DNA of 64,000 bases from Mycobacterium mantenii (GCF_010731775.1 NZ_AP022590.1:868001-932000); one strand, 5' to 3'; numbered from the stretch's first letter, positions 40,152-50,599 are shown. Notes: a model not told the origin generated them from the sequence alone. Numbers and translations: made by a program.

Positions 40152-42269
40152 ATGGGTTACAGCTATGAGCGCCACGAGGCCAGCGGTGCAGTGATTCTCG
40201 CTGACCACGTCGCCGCGGACCGCGACGTACTGGAACGGCTCAGAGCGACCCCGGGCATCGACTTCATCGACCGGTTGGGCCCCGATGCCGCGGGCGCCGA
40301 TGAGGGCTTGCGGTGGGCGTACTACCCGTGGCGCAACGCCGTCGCGCGGATCGTCGGCCCGCGGGCGTTCAATGCTGCCCGGCTCGACCGCAACCGGCAC
40401 CTCATCACCTCCGCCGAGCAGGAACGGCTGCAACGTCTGCACATCGGCATCGTCGGGCTGAGTTCGGGTCACGCGATCGCGTACTGTCTGGCGGCGCAAG
40501 GTCTTTGCGGAGCGTTGCGGTTGGCCGACGGTGACACGCTCGAGCTGTCCAACCTGAATCGCGTCCCGGCCGCGGTGCTCGATCTCGGCCTCAACAAGGC
40601 CGTCGTCGCCGCACGCCGAATCGCGGAACTCGATCCGTATCTGAGCCTGGAGGTCGTCACCTCCGAGGTGACCGCCGAACTCGTCGACGGGTTCCTGGAC
40701 GGTCTGGATGTGCTGATCGACCAAGCGGATTCGCTCGACATCAAGGTGTTGCTGCGCGAGGTGGCCCGCGACCGTGGTATCCCGGTGCTCATGGCCACCA
40801 GCGATCGGGGGCTGCTCGACGTCGAGCGCTTCGACCTGCAGCCACAACCGTCGGTGATGCACGGGTTGCTCGGGGACATGGACACGACGGCGCTGGGCGG
40901 GTTGTCGACCCGGGACAAGCTGCCATACCTGTTGCGTCTCCTGGACGCTCGGCATTTGTCCGCGCGCGGGGCGGCCTCGCTGGTCGAGGTCGGACAGACG
41001 TTGGGCGGGTGGCCCCAGCTCGCCGCCGACATCTGGGTGGGTGCGGCAGCCGTGGCCGAGGCGGTGCGCCGGATCGGACTGGGCGAGCCGCTGCGGTCCG
41101 GACGGGTTCAGATCGACATCGCGGATGCTCTCGACGGCCTCGTCCCGCCCGCCCCGCAGGATGCCCAGCCGCCCCCGGCTGATGATGCGGCCGGGGTAAC
41201 CGTCGCGGACGCGACGAAGGCCGGGATCGCCGAAGTCGTTGCGAGTGCGGCGATTCGCGCACCGTCCGGCGGCAATGTCCAGCCTTGGCGGGTCGCCTTG
41301 GACGACAACTCGATTCAGCTGCTGCTGGCCGCCGAGGATTCGGCCACCATGGACGTCGAATTTCGGGCCAGCGCGGTCGCACTGGGCGCGGCCATGTTCA
41401 ACGCGCGCGTCGCGGCGGCCGCGCACGGCGCGCTGGGCCCGGTCCGCTTTCGTGAAGACCACCCGCTCACCGCACTTCACGGTGAGATGGTGTGGGGTGA
41501 TGGCGATGACCCCGAACTGGCGCAGCAATATCGGGCGATGCTGGCGCGGCAGACCAATCGTCACCCGGGCCGCGCCGTGGCGGTGCCACCGGCCGTCGCC
41601 GACAGCTTGGCGGCCACCACCGCCGGTGCGGGCGCGCGGCTGAGACTCATCACCCATCGTGACCAAATCACCACCGTCTCAAACATATTGGCCGAAGCCG
41701 ACCGCATCCGTTATCTCACCCCCCGGCTGCACACGGAGATGGTGTCGGAGCTGCGTTTCCCGGCCGACCCCTCACCGGAGACGGGAATCGACGTCCGCGG
41801 CCTGGAATTGGATGCCGGTGAGTTGGCGGCCCTGGAACTGGTCCGGCGTCCCGACGTCATGGCCGAGTTGGCGCGCTGGGATGCCGGTGGAGTGCTGGGC
41901 GACGTCACCCGCCAACGGGTGACGACCAGCGCCGCGTTGGCGGTCATCGCCGTGGCGGGCTCCTCGCTCACCGATTACGCCCGCGGGGGCGCGGCGCTGG
42001 AGGCCTTCTGGATCGCCGCCGAACGGAACGGCTTTGGCGTGCATCCGGTGTCGCCGGTGTTCCTCTATGCGCACGACGACAACGACTTCCAGACCTTGTC
42101 ACCCGCTTATGCCGGCGAGCTGAAGAGGCTGCAGAAGGCCTTTCGGGCGTGCGCCGGGCTCGGCCCCGGCGAACACGCGATCCTCGTGCTGCGCCTCGTT
42201 TCCGGCCCGCCGCCATCGGTGCCGGCGAGGCGCCGTCCGCTGAGCGCCAGTCTGCGCGCGGAAAGGTAG
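40152..42269 (+). CDS. moeY: E1-like (ThiF) and nitroreductase fusion, MoeY-like
   Basis: A 705-residue two-domain protein. The N-terminal E1/ThiF adenylation domain (about 90-330) has IGIVGLSSGHAIAYCLAAQG in place of the usual GxGxxG loop, then LADGDTLELSNLNRV and DQADSLDIKVLLREVA. From about residue 360, an FMN nitroreductase-like domain has APSGGNVQPWRV. No CxxC zinc pairs are obvious. The architecture matches Rv1355c, named MoeY for molybdopterin synthesis, but E1-nitroreductase pairs elsewhere modify peptides or small molecules, so the molybdopterin role is doubtful. The next gene begins five bases after the stop. Confidence 0.85.
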   Translation: MGYSYERHEASGAVILADHVAADRDVLERLRATPGIDFIDRLGPDAAGADEGLRWAYYPWRNAVARIVGPRAFNAARLDRNRHLITSAEQERLQRLHIGIVGLSSGHAIAYCLAAQGLCGALRLADGDTLELSNLNRVPAAVLDLGLNKAVVAARRIAELDPYLSLEVVTSEVTAELVDGFLDGLDVLIDQADSLDIKVLLREVARDRGIPVLMATSDRGLLDVERFDLQPQPSVMHGLLGDMDTTALGGLSTRDKLPYLLRLLDARHLSARGAASLVEVGQTLGGWPQLAADIWVGAAAVAEAVRRIGLGEPLRSGRVQIDIADALDGLVPPAPQDAQPPPADDAAGVTVADATKAGIAEVVASAAIRAPSGGNVQPWRVALDDNSIQLLLAAEDSATMDVEFRASAVALGAAMFNARVAAAAHGALGPVRFREDHPLTALHGEMVWGDGDDPELAQQYRAMLARQTNRHPGRAVAVPPAVADSLAATTAGAGARLRLITHRDQITTVSNILAEADRIRYLTPRLHTEMVSELRFPADPSPETGIDVRGLELDAGELAALELVRRPDVMAELARWDAGGVLGDVTRQRVTTSAALAVIAVAGSSLTDYARGGAALEAFWIAAERNGFGVHPVSPVFLYAHDDNDFQTLSPAYAGELKRLQKAFRACAGLGPGEHAILVLRLVSGPPPSVPARRRPLSASLRAER

Positions 42270-42274
42270 CGGGC

Positions 42275-44134
42275 ATGGAAAACGGCGCTGCGCCAAAGAC
42301 TCTGGCCAATATCGTCACCTCCGTGGCGACCAAGCTGATGGGGGCAACCGCGGCAACCGCCGCGGACATCAGTACGAAGATCCTGGCCGAACTGGTGGCG
42401 ATCCTCGACGTGGACGTGAGCTTCCTGCGGTACAACGATCACAGCATCCACGCCACGGTCTTGGTGGCCGAATGGCCACCGCGCCCGGACATACCCGACC
42501 CCGACCCGCTGCACACGATTTACTTCGCCGACGCGGACCCCATCTTCGCGATGTGTGAACATGCCAAAGAACCGATTGTGTTGCGTCCCGAATCCGCGAA
42601 CGAGGACTACCAGCGCACCATCTCGGAGGCGAGCGGAGTTCCGTCGATCTCCATGTCATCGGTTCCGCTGTTATCCGGCGACGTCACCACCGGAGCGCTT
42701 GGTTTCGTCAAGTACGGCGACCGGGCCTGGACCCAGGACGAGCTCAACACGCTCACGGTGGTCGCCACGATGTTCGCCCAGGTGCAGGCCCGCCTGATCG
42801 TCGAGGACCGGCTGCACTATCAGGCTCAGCACGATGATCTCACCACATTGCCCAACCGTCGAACCCTGTTGGCGCATCTGGATTCTCGCTTCATCCATGG
42901 GCAACCCGGCCCGGTCGCGGTGCTGGTGTTCAATCTCGACCGGCTCAAGGCGATCAACGATTACCTCGGCCATGCCGCCGGTGACCAATTCATCTGTGAC
43001 TTCGCCACCCGCACTACCGAAGCCATGCAAGGCAAAGGCATGATCGCCCGGCTCGGCGGCGACAAGTTCGTGGTCGTTCCCGCATCGGCGATGGACCTCG
43101 ACGCCGCCCGACGGCTCGCCGAGACGCTGAGAAGCCAGGTAAAAGATCACGTGACCATCGACGGTGTGGTCCTCAACCGCACCGTAAGCGTCGGTGTCGC
43201 AACGGGTGTCCCCGGGACGGACTCGAGCCTGGACCTGCTGCGGCGTGCCGATGAAGCGCTGATCGCCGCCAAGGGCAGCGGCGGAGACAGCATCGGGGTG
43301 TTCTCCGCCGAGATGCTCACCCGTCGCGAGCTGCGCAACGACATCGAGCTGCATTTGCAGGCCGGTATCGAATCGGATGCGCTGACCGTCGCCTACCTGC
43401 CCGAGGTCGACATGCCGACGGGGAAGATCTTGGCGGTCGAGGCGCTGGTGCGCTGGCACCACCCCACTCGGGGGCTGCTGCATCCGGACGAATTCGTGCC
43501 GGTGGCCGAATCCATCAATCTCGCCGCGGAACTCGGCAACTGGATGCTGAACGCGGCATGTGCCCACTTGGGCCAGTGGCGGGCACAGGGCGTGGGGCGC
43601 GACATCATGTTGCGTGTCAACGTCTCGCCGGCCCAACTCGTCGCGCACGACTTGGTCAACACCGTTGCCGGCACGCTGGAAAGGTTCGGGCTCGACGGCT
43701 CGTCGATCGGACTGGAAGTCACCGAAAGCCTGCTCATCCAAGACCTGGTGAACACGCGCGCCACGTTGTTGGGACTGACGGAGCTTGGCATCAACATCGC
43801 CATCGATGATTTCGGCACCGGCTTCAGCGGGATGGGTCTGCTGCGGACGCTGCCGGTGGGAACGTTGAAAATCGACCGCGGGTTCGTCTCGGATCTCGCC
43901 ACCTCCGCTGACGGCCTCGCGATCGTGCGGGCGATCATCGGCCTGTCCCAGGCGCTCGGTCTCGACGTCGTCGCCGAAGGCGTCGAATCCGAGAGTGCGG
44001 CGCGCGTGCTCCTCAACGAGGGGTGTTCGCGCGCACAGGGTTTCCTGTTCTGCCAACCCATTCCGGCCGACGCGACCAGGCGGCTCCTGGCCGAAGGCTC
44101 GGTTCCGGTCCGGATCACCCCCACGCAGCCCTGA
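42275..44134 (+). CDS. GAF-GGDEF-EAL cyclic-di-GMP protein with GGDKF motif
   Basis: A 619-residue homolog of M. tuberculosis Rv1354c. The N-terminal GAF-like sensor spans about 1-180. The diguanylate cyclase domain (about 190-350) has ARLGGDKFVVV: residue 264 is Lys (AAG 43064-43066) instead of the metal-binding Glu. The phosphodiesterase domain (about 365-610) is intact: E389-A-L, NVSPAQL, EVTES, IDDFGTG, KIDRGF and AEGVESE. It should therefore degrade rather than make cyclic-di-GMP, with the cyclase domain perhaps a GTP sensor. GAAAGG precedes the ATG. Last gene of the 39404 operon. Confidence 0.93.
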   Translation: MENGAAPKTLANIVTSVATKLMGATAATAADISTKILAELVAILDVDVSFLRYNDHSIHATVLVAEWPPRPDIPDPDPLHTIYFADADPIFAMCEHAKEPIVLRPESANEDYQRTISEASGVPSISMSSVPLLSGDVTTGALGFVKYGDRAWTQDELNTLTVVATMFAQVQARLIVEDRLHYQAQHDDLTTLPNRRTLLAHLDSRFIHGQPGPVAVLVFNLDRLKAINDYLGHAAGDQFICDFATRTTEAMQGKGMIARLGGDKFVVVPASAMDLDAARRLAETLRSQVKDHVTIDGVVLNRTVSVGVATGVPGTDSSLDLLRRADEALIAAKGSGGDSIGVFSAEMLTRRELRNDIELHLQAGIESDALTVAYLPEVDMPTGKILAVEALVRWHHPTRGLLHPDEFVPVAESINLAAELGNWMLNAACAHLGQWRAQGVGRDIMLRVNVSPAQLVAHDLVNTVAGTLERFGLDGSSIGLEVTESLLIQDLVNTRATLLGLTELGINIAIDDFGTGFSGMGLLRTLPVGTLKIDRGFVSDLATSADGLAIVRAIIGLSQALGLDVVAEGVESESAARVLLNEGCSRAQGFLFCQPIPADATRRLLAEGSVPVRITPTQP

Positions 44135-44191
44135 CCGCACGCAGAACGGCGACGCTGAAAGCCGTTGCCGCGCAGGGCAAGACAGGCCGGT

Positions 44192-44509
44192 CTACCCCGA
44201 GTGGCGCTCGAGATACCGAACCATCTGTTGCCAGTACACCAGCGTCAGGGCCATCTGCACCGCGACGGCGATCAACGCCTGCCGCAGCCGATGCCGTCGA
44301 GCAGCGTAAACCGCCCCCACCGCGGCCGCCGACGTCATCGCGCTGACCAGCATCGCCCCATCGCGGGGCCGGCGGCTGATCCACAGCTCCTCGCCCAGCA
44401 TGGCCCACGTCGACCACGCGCGATGTTGCGCCGGCTCGCCGAATACCACGGGATTCACGGCCAGCCACAACGCAATCCACACCGCCTGGGCCCGTCCCCG
44501 CGTCCACAC
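44192..44509 (-). CDS. Small membrane protein with disrupted or unusual 5' end
   Basis: The visible GTG-initiated form has 105 residues with hydrophobic helices around AVWIALWLAVNPVVF and ALIAVAVQMALTLVYW. The frame stays open and protein-like upstream (RHCHPWSAWTRWASTPLILV), characteristic of a small mycobacterial membrane family (I think DUF6653), back to TAG 44617-44615, which is the stop codon of the esterase gene in the same frame. No ATG, GTG or TTG lies in that stretch. A GTG at 44609 is out of frame by one. A frameshift near 44580-44590 or a pseudogene is likely. Confidence 0.55.
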   Translation of the reverse strand: MWTRGRAQAVWIALWLAVNPVVFGEPAQHRAWSTWAMLGEELWISRRPRDGAMLVSAMTSAAAVGAVYAARRHRLRQALIAVAVQMALTLVYWQQMVRYLERHSG

Positions 44510-44614
44510 CGGGACCAGGATCAGCGGCGTGCTGGCCCACCGCGTCCACGCGCTCCACGGATGGCAGTGCCGCGCGAAGACCGCCCGCCGGACGCGCGAC
44601 GGACAGCACCGGCG

Positions 44615-46090
44615 CTATCGCTTGGCGGAGTTGGAATGCTCGGCCGGGACGACCACCGGGGTGCCGGCGGCGGGCGCGGATGCGGCGGGCAACGGCGTCC
44701 GCGGGATTCCCGGCGTGCCCAGCTGCCCGGCCAGCCAGGGCAGCGAGGCCGCGAACACGCGGTCAGCGAATGGCCAGTCGTGCTTGCCGGGCTGCGGAAC
44801 CACCGCGCAGTCGATTCCGTTGGCGCGGCCGAGCGCACACAGTGAATAGGCGGCGGCGGTCTGGTTGCCGGGATTGGCGGCCGCGTCGCGTCCGGCGAGG
44901 CGGATGGCGCCGTTGTCGGTCAACTGAATGTCACGGCGCGGCGCCGGCGGCGCGTCGGACGAAATCGCGAACCAGCCGGCCACGTCGCGGTATGGCCCGT
45001 GGCGGTTGATCACCGTGGTCGGATCGAATGCCGCCCAGGCGTCGGCGTTTCCACCGAACAGCCGGGCGATGGTCTGGGCCTTGTTGCCGGCGTTCGGGAA
45101 GAAATCACCGGCGACGTCGACGAACGCGCTGAACAGATCGGGGTGCATGACCGTCAAATCCACGGCGCAGGTTCCGCCCATGGACCAGCCGGCGATGCCC
45201 CAGTTCGTCCGGTGCGGGCTGACCCCGAAAGCCGAAACCATGAATGGCACAACATCTTTGGTCAGATGATCGGCGGCGTTGCCCCGCACCCCGTTCACGC
45301 ACTCGGTGTCGTTGTTGAATGCGCCGCCGGAATCCACGAACACCAGCACCGGGGCCTTGCCGTTGTGCGCGGCCGCGAAGTCGTCGATCGTCTTGACCGC
45401 GTTGCCCGCACGCGTCCAGTCCGCGGGTGTGTTGAATTGCCCACCGATCATCATCACGGTCGGCAACGGCGGGGGCGGGGTGGTGGTGAACCATTCGGGC
45501 GGCAGGTAAACGAGCTCACCGCGGTGTTTGAAGTGCGATCCGTCCGAGGGAATCGCCACCGGCACGACGGTGCCGTGCGATGGCCGGATTCGGCTGGCGG
45601 CCATCGCGGTAACGGTGGCCCGGTCGGTCTGGTCGGGCAGCGGGCCCGACGTCAGCTGGTTCCACGCGGACTGCACGGTGGGGAAGTAGCCGACCCAGAG
45701 ATTGAGCACCAGCGCCGCGCTGAGCAGGCACAGGGGCACGGCCAGCACCGCGGCACCCCGGCGCCAGCGGCGCGCGGTGCGCCAACCCAGGACCAGGACC
45801 GCCGCCGCCATACCCGTCAGCGCGACCCAGAGCCACAGCGCCGCCGGGGCGGGATCGTCGGAGAGCCCGTGGTCGACGACGTACCAGTGCGTCAGGTAGG
45901 CCGCGGCCCCACCGGCCAGCACGGTCGCCGGCATCCACACCGTGCGCCAGCGGCGCGACCGCCAGCCGATTGCCGACGTCAGCACGACCGCGGCGAGCAC
46001 CTGGATCGTCGTAGGCACCCAGCCATGCATCAACGAGGTGTGGCTACTTGCCAGGAACTGCGCGGGAGCGCTGTCCGTCGGGTCTGTCAC
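44615..46090 (-). CDS. Membrane-anchored esterase/mycolyltransferase-like protein (Rv1639c-like)
   Basis: A 491-residue protein. The N-terminal ~140 residues contain four hydrophobic helices. The outer domain is an alpha/beta hydrolase of the esterase D/antigen 85-like group: nucleophile in AGWSMGGTCAVDL, Asp in the following strand region, and His in PGKHDWPFAD. The fold and location suggest an envelope acyl-transfer or esterase role; substrate unknown. GTG start at 46090. The gene is followed in the same frame by the 44192 membrane ORF after a single TAG. Confidence 0.82.
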   Translation of the reverse strand: MTDPTDSAPAQFLASSHTSLMHGWVPTTIQVLAAVVLTSAIGWRSRRWRTVWMPATVLAGGAAAYLTHWYVVDHGLSDDPAPAALWLWVALTGMAAAVLVLGWRTARRWRRGAAVLAVPLCLLSAALVLNLWVGYFPTVQSAWNQLTSGPLPDQTDRATVTAMAASRIRPSHGTVVPVAIPSDGSHFKHRGELVYLPPEWFTTTPPPPLPTVMMIGGQFNTPADWTRAGNAVKTIDDFAAAHNGKAPVLVFVDSGGAFNNDTECVNGVRGNAADHLTKDVVPFMVSAFGVSPHRTNWGIAGWSMGGTCAVDLTVMHPDLFSAFVDVAGDFFPNAGNKAQTIARLFGGNADAWAAFDPTTVINRHGPYRDVAGWFAISSDAPPAPRRDIQLTDNGAIRLAGRDAAANPGNQTAAAYSLCALGRANGIDCAVVPQPGKHDWPFADRVFAASLPWLAGQLGTPGIPRTPLPAASAPAAGTPVVVPAEHSNSAKR

Positions 46091-46175
46091 TGACTCATTG
46101 TGATCTATTGGTAACCGGCCTGGAACGTATTCACCGAATGTTCGCCCTGGGCTCGCTGGACGTTCCGGACCTCCG

Positions 46176-49100
46176 CTAATGCGGCTTGGCCAGCGGAAAT
46201 GGCAGTGTCTCGCGGATGCTGCGACCCGTTATGAGCATGACGAGCCGATCGATGCCCATGCCCAGCCCGCCGGTCGGCGGCATCGCGTACTCCATCGCCT
46301 GCAGGAAATCCTCGTCGAGCTCCATCGCCTCGGGATCCCCGCCGGCAGCTAACAGCGACTGCTCCTGCAGGCGCCGACGCTGCTCGACCGGGTCGGTGAG
46401 CTCGCTGTAGGCGGTGGCCAGCTCCACACCCCAGGCCACCAGGTCCCACCGCTCGGCGACGCCGGGTTCGCTGCGGTGCGGCCGGGTCAGCGGCGACACG
46501 GATGTCGGAAAGTCGATGTAGAACGTCGGCTCCTCGGTCCGGTCCTCGACCAGGTGCTCGTACAGTTCCAGCACCACCGCGCCGACATCCCAGTGCGCCC
46601 GATAGGGAACGTGTGCGGCGTCGGACAGCTTGCGCAGGACCGACAGCGGCGTCGCGGGGTCGATGCGCTCGCCGAGCGCTTCGGACACGGCGTCATGCAC
46701 GGTCTTGACCGCCCAGACCCCGGAGATGTCGACCGGCTCCAGCCGGCCGTCGGGGCCGCCCGCGCCGTGCCGCATCACGATCTGCTCGCCGTGCGCGGCC
46801 TGGGCGGCGTTCTGGATGAGCTCGCGGCAGCCGTCGATCCACACCTTGTAGTCGGCGTGGGCCTGGTAGGCCTCCAGCAGGGTGAATTCCGGGTTGTGGC
46901 TGAAGTCGACGCCCTCGTTTCGGAAGGCCCGGCCCAGTTCGAAGACCCGCTCCACGCCGCCGACACACAGCCGCTTCAGGTAGAGCTCCGGCGCGATGCG
47001 CAGGAACAGGTCCAGGTCGTAGGTGTTGATGTGCGTGACGAAGGGCCGGGCGGTGGCCCCGCCGTGGATCTGCTGCAGGATCGGGGTCTCGACTTCGATG
47101 AAATCCTTGGCGAACAGCGTCTGCCGCACCGAACGCAACACCTCACTGCGCGCCTTGATCAACTCGCGCGACTCGGGATTGACGGCCAGGTCGACGTAGC
47201 GGGTCCGCACCCGCGCCTCGGGATCGGTCAGCCCCTTCCACTTGTTCGGCAACGGCCGCAAGCACTTACCAATCATTCGCCAGTCGGCCACGATCAGCGA
47301 GCGGCTTCCCTTCTTGGAAAAGCCCATGTGCCCGGTCACCTCGACCAGGTCCCCCAGGTCGATGGCCGCGGTGAAGTCGGCGGTTCGTCGACGCTGCAGC
47401 TGCGAATTGTCCAGCAGCACTTGCATTTCGCCCGACCAGTCGCGCAGGTGGGCGAACAGCACCCCGCCGTAGTCGCGGATCCGCAATATCCGTCCCGAGA
47501 CGGTGATGGTGTCCCGGTCGTCCGCGTCTTGCGCCGTCGCGACGCTGTGGCTGGGCGGAGACCCCACCGGATACGCGTCGACACCGTCGCGCTGCAAGGT
47601 CTTCAGCTTGGCCAGGCGCACCCGAACCTGTTCGGGCAGGCGCGATCTGGACTCTTCCTCGTCGGCGGACTCCCGGCGCTCCCGCAACCCGCTGACGTCC
47701 GGGGTGCTGCCGTCGTGATGCAGGAGTCCGGATTCCGCCAGTCGCGCCGGGACGGCGGGGTAGTGGCCGGTGTGCGTTTTGCGGCGGCCGAAGGGCAACA
47801 CCAGGAACCCCTCGGCAAGCGCCGAGGCGACGCCGACCCGCGGAATGAGCCGGGCGTCCTCGTAGCAGGCGTAGCGCGGCACCCACTCGGGCTGATACTT
47901 CATGTTGGAGCGGTACAGGGTCTCCAGCTGCCACCACCGCGAGAAGAACAGCAGCAGCCCCCGCCACAGCCGGGCGACGGGACCGGCGCCCAGCTGGGCG
48001 CCCTGTTCGAACGCCGAGCGAAACATCGCAAAGTTCAGCGAAATACGGGTGATGCCAAGGGTTTCGGCGTTGAGCGCCAGGTCGCTGACCATCAGCTCGA
48101 TGGTGCCGTTGGGGGACTGCGGTGAACGGCGCATCAGGTCCAGGGAAACTCCGGTGGTGCCCCACGGAACCAGCGACAGCATGGCCACGACGCTGCCGTC
48201 GCGGTCCAGCGCCTCGACCAGCAGGCAATCCCCGTCGGCGGGGTCGCCGAGCCGGCCCAGCGCCATGGAAAAACCGCGCTCGGTCTGGGTGTCGCGCCAG
48301 GCGTCGGCGCGGGCGATGGTGTCGGCCATCTCATCGGCGGTGATGTCGCGGTGGCGCCGGATCCGCACAGTCAGTCCCGCCCGGCGCGCCCGGGTCACGG
48401 CCTGGCGGACCCCGCGCATATCGGGGCCGGACAGCTTGAAATCGGAGGTGCGCAGGATGGCCTCGTCGCCGAGCTCGAGCGCGTTCAGACCGCCTTCGCG
48501 GTACGCCCGCGCACCCTGGGTGCTGGCGCCCATCACGCCGGGTGCCCAGCCGTAGGCCTGGCACAGGCCCAGCCAGGCGTCGACGGCCTGCGGCCAGGCC
48601 CGGGGATCACCGATCGGGTCGCCGCTGGCCAGGCAGACGCCGATCTCGACCCGGTAGGTGATGGCCGCGCGCCCGCTCTGGGCGAAGACCACCGACTTGT
48701 CCCGGCGGGTGGCGAAGTAGCCCAGGGAATCGTTTCTGCCGTAGAGCTCGAGCAGCCCGCGGATGGCCGATTCGTCCTCGCCGGTCAGCGCGTTCTCCGC
48801 GCGCTGGGATTGGAAGAGCACGATCGTCGCCAAGATCAGCGCCAGCGCGCCGAACAACCCGAAGATCGCGTTGAGGAACACGTGCGGCCGGCCGGTGAAC
48901 AGATCCGGATCCGCCAGCGCGAAGCCGACCACCCGGTTGGCCACATACGGCAGGCGGTCCTGGCGGGTGAGGGTTCCCGGGAACAACTCGACCAGGCCCC
49001 AGGACACCAGGATCCCCACCACGTCGCCGGCGACCAGCACCGCGGCCGCCTTGACCAGTGCGCCCTTGCGGACCTTGGCCCAGAACTCCCGATAGGCCAG

Positions 49101-49541
49101 CAGCAGCAGGACGATCGCCACGATGTGCACGGCGAAGCCGAGGTTCTCGCCGAAGATCTCGGCGGGGGTGTTGTCGCCCGCGGCGATGTCGGCGGCGTTC
49201 AGCGCCGCGGCCAGGATCATGTTGGCCAGCAAAAGCAGCCAGGCGATGCGCTTACGCGCGGTCAGGGCCGCGGCCAGCAGAGCCAGGATGAACGACCACG
49301 CGATGCTGGTGTCCGGGAAGTTGAACAGATAGTCGTTGATGAACTCGCGGGGGACCTTGATCAGGTACCTGATCAACGGCGACACGCTGCCCAGCAGTGA
49401 CACGGTGGCGATGACGCCCACGGTCCACCCGGCCGCCGCCGGCACCCAGCGATACCGCGAGTTCGACCGTCCGCGCGGCCCCAGACGCGGCCCCGAACGA
49501 GGGCCCGAATTGGGCCCCGGATTAGGCGTAGCGAGTGTCAC
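46176..49541 (-). CDS. lysX: Bifunctional lysyl-tRNA synthetase/lysyl-phosphatidylglycerol synthetase
   Basis: Charges tRNA-Lys and transfers lysine to phosphatidylglycerol, which lowers membrane charge and protects from cationic peptides. Order: about six N-terminal helices ([18 protein letters not shown] onward), a DUF2156 transferase domain ([30 protein letters not shown]), an OB-fold anticodon domain, and the class II synthetase core ([32 protein letters not shown]). GTG 49541 (TLATPNPG) is my choice. The frame is open to 49709, and ATG 49617 is possible because SATPGAS...GISSRSVTL still resembles the M. tuberculosis N-terminus. Ends at 46176 with PLAKPH. Confidence 0.92.
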   Translation of the reverse strand: MTLATPNPGPNSGPRSGPRLGPRGRSNSRYRWVPAAAGWTVGVIATVSLLGSVSPLIRYLIKVPREFINDYLFNFPDTSIAWSFILALLAAALTARKRIAWLLLLANMILAAALNAADIAAGDNTPAEIFGENLGFAVHIVAIVLLLLAYREFWAKVRKGALVKAAAVLVAGDVVGILVSWGLVELFPGTLTRQDRLPYVANRVVGFALADPDLFTGRPHVFLNAIFGLFGALALILATIVLFQSQRAENALTGEDESAIRGLLELYGRNDSLGYFATRRDKSVVFAQSGRAAITYRVEIGVCLASGDPIGDPRAWPQAVDAWLGLCQAYGWAPGVMGASTQGARAYREGGLNALELGDEAILRTSDFKLSGPDMRGVRQAVTRARRAGLTVRIRRHRDITADEMADTIARADAWRDTQTERGFSMALGRLGDPADGDCLLVEALDRDGSVVAMLSLVPWGTTGVSLDLMRRSPQSPNGTIELMVSDLALNAETLGITRISLNFAMFRSAFEQGAQLGAGPVARLWRGLLLFFSRWWQLETLYRSNMKYQPEWVPRYACYEDARLIPRVGVASALAEGFLVLPFGRRKTHTGHYPAVPARLAESGLLHHDGSTPDVSGLRERRESADEEESRSRLPEQVRVRLAKLKTLQRDGVDAYPVGSPPSHSVATAQDADDRDTITVSGRILRIRDYGGVLFAHLRDWSGEMQVLLDNSQLQRRRTADFTAAIDLGDLVEVTGHMGFSKKGSRSLIVADWRMIGKCLRPLPNKWKGLTDPEARVRTRYVDLAVNPESRELIKARSEVLRSVRQTLFAKDFIEVETPILQQIHGGATARPFVTHINTYDLDLFLRIAPELYLKRLCVGGVERVFELGRAFRNEGVDFSHNPEFTLLEAYQAHADYKVWIDGCRELIQNAAQAAHGEQIVMRHGAGGPDGRLEPVDISGVWAVKTVHDAVSEALGERIDPATPLSVLRKLSDAAHVPYRAHWDVGAVVLELYEHLVEDRTEEPTFYIDFPTSVSPLTRPHRSEPGVAERWDLVAWGVELATAYSELTDPVEQRRRLQEQSLLAAGGDPEAMELDEDFLQAMEYAMPPTGGLGMGIDRLVMLITGRSIRETLPFPLAKPH

Positions 49542-49685
49542 AGACCGCGAGGATATGCCCTCAATCCGTGAAATGCTTGCGGAAGCGCCAGGTGTGGCGG
49601 ACACCAGTTTGCACATGTTTTGCGGGCCGGGTTGGCCCGTTGCAGCGCGGCCGTCCGGGCGAAGTGCTAAAAGGCACCTCAAGGC

Positions 49686-49694
49686 TGCTAAACT
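49686..49694 (+). promoter_or_regulatory. Extended -10 candidate for the infC operon
   Basis: TGCTAAACT combines the TGN extension with a good -10 hexamer. Transcription from about 49701 would give a leader of roughly 290 bases before infC, containing the hairpins described next. No matching -35 is seen. It lies in the 452-base gap between the divergent lysX and infC genes. Confidence 0.45.
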
Positions 49695-49804
49695 GGCGCC
49701 TGCGACCATCCCGGCGAACGCCAGGAACAGTTAAGTGGAGTCCCACTCCCACCGCGAGCCGATGAGATCCCCGTGCGGATCCGCCAAGGTTCAGCGGTCC
49801 GGTC

Positions 49805-49865
49805 ACAGGCATCGCGGATGCCTGTTCCGCGAGTGACGCGGGCGGCTCGGGTAGTTCCCAGCCGC
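49805..49865 (+). promoter_or_regulatory. Stacked hairpins in the infC leader
   Basis: ACAGGCATC and GATGCCTGT form a perfect nine-pair stem with loop GCG (49805-49825). It is followed by CCGCG-agtga-CGCGG (49827-49841), then GCGGCT paired with AGCCGC (49842-49865). These compact stems directly precede the intrinsic terminator and may include an antiterminator. They suggest control of infC-rpmI-rplT at the leader, as known for this operon in other phyla. Confidence 0.55.
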
Positions 49866-49881
49866 GATCGGTCGGCATTGG

Positions 49882-49905
49882 GCCCTGCTTGTGCAGGGCT
49901 TTTTT
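49882..49905 (+). terminator. Intrinsic terminator in the infC leader (attenuator candidate)
   Basis: GCCCTGC and GCAGGGC pair perfectly over a TTGT loop and are followed directly by six T residues. This is a textbook rho-independent terminator, uncommon in mycobacteria, and it lies about 90 bases before the infC start rather than after a gene, so it should attenuate transcription into infC. Confidence 0.75.
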
Positions 49906-49993
49906 GCTAGTGGTGTGGTGTCTCCGCTGCTGGTTCCCGGACCGAGCCGGACATCGGCCGCACCGGACCCAGAAGCCCAACAAGGGAGGCCCC

Positions 49994-50599
<606 letters not shown>

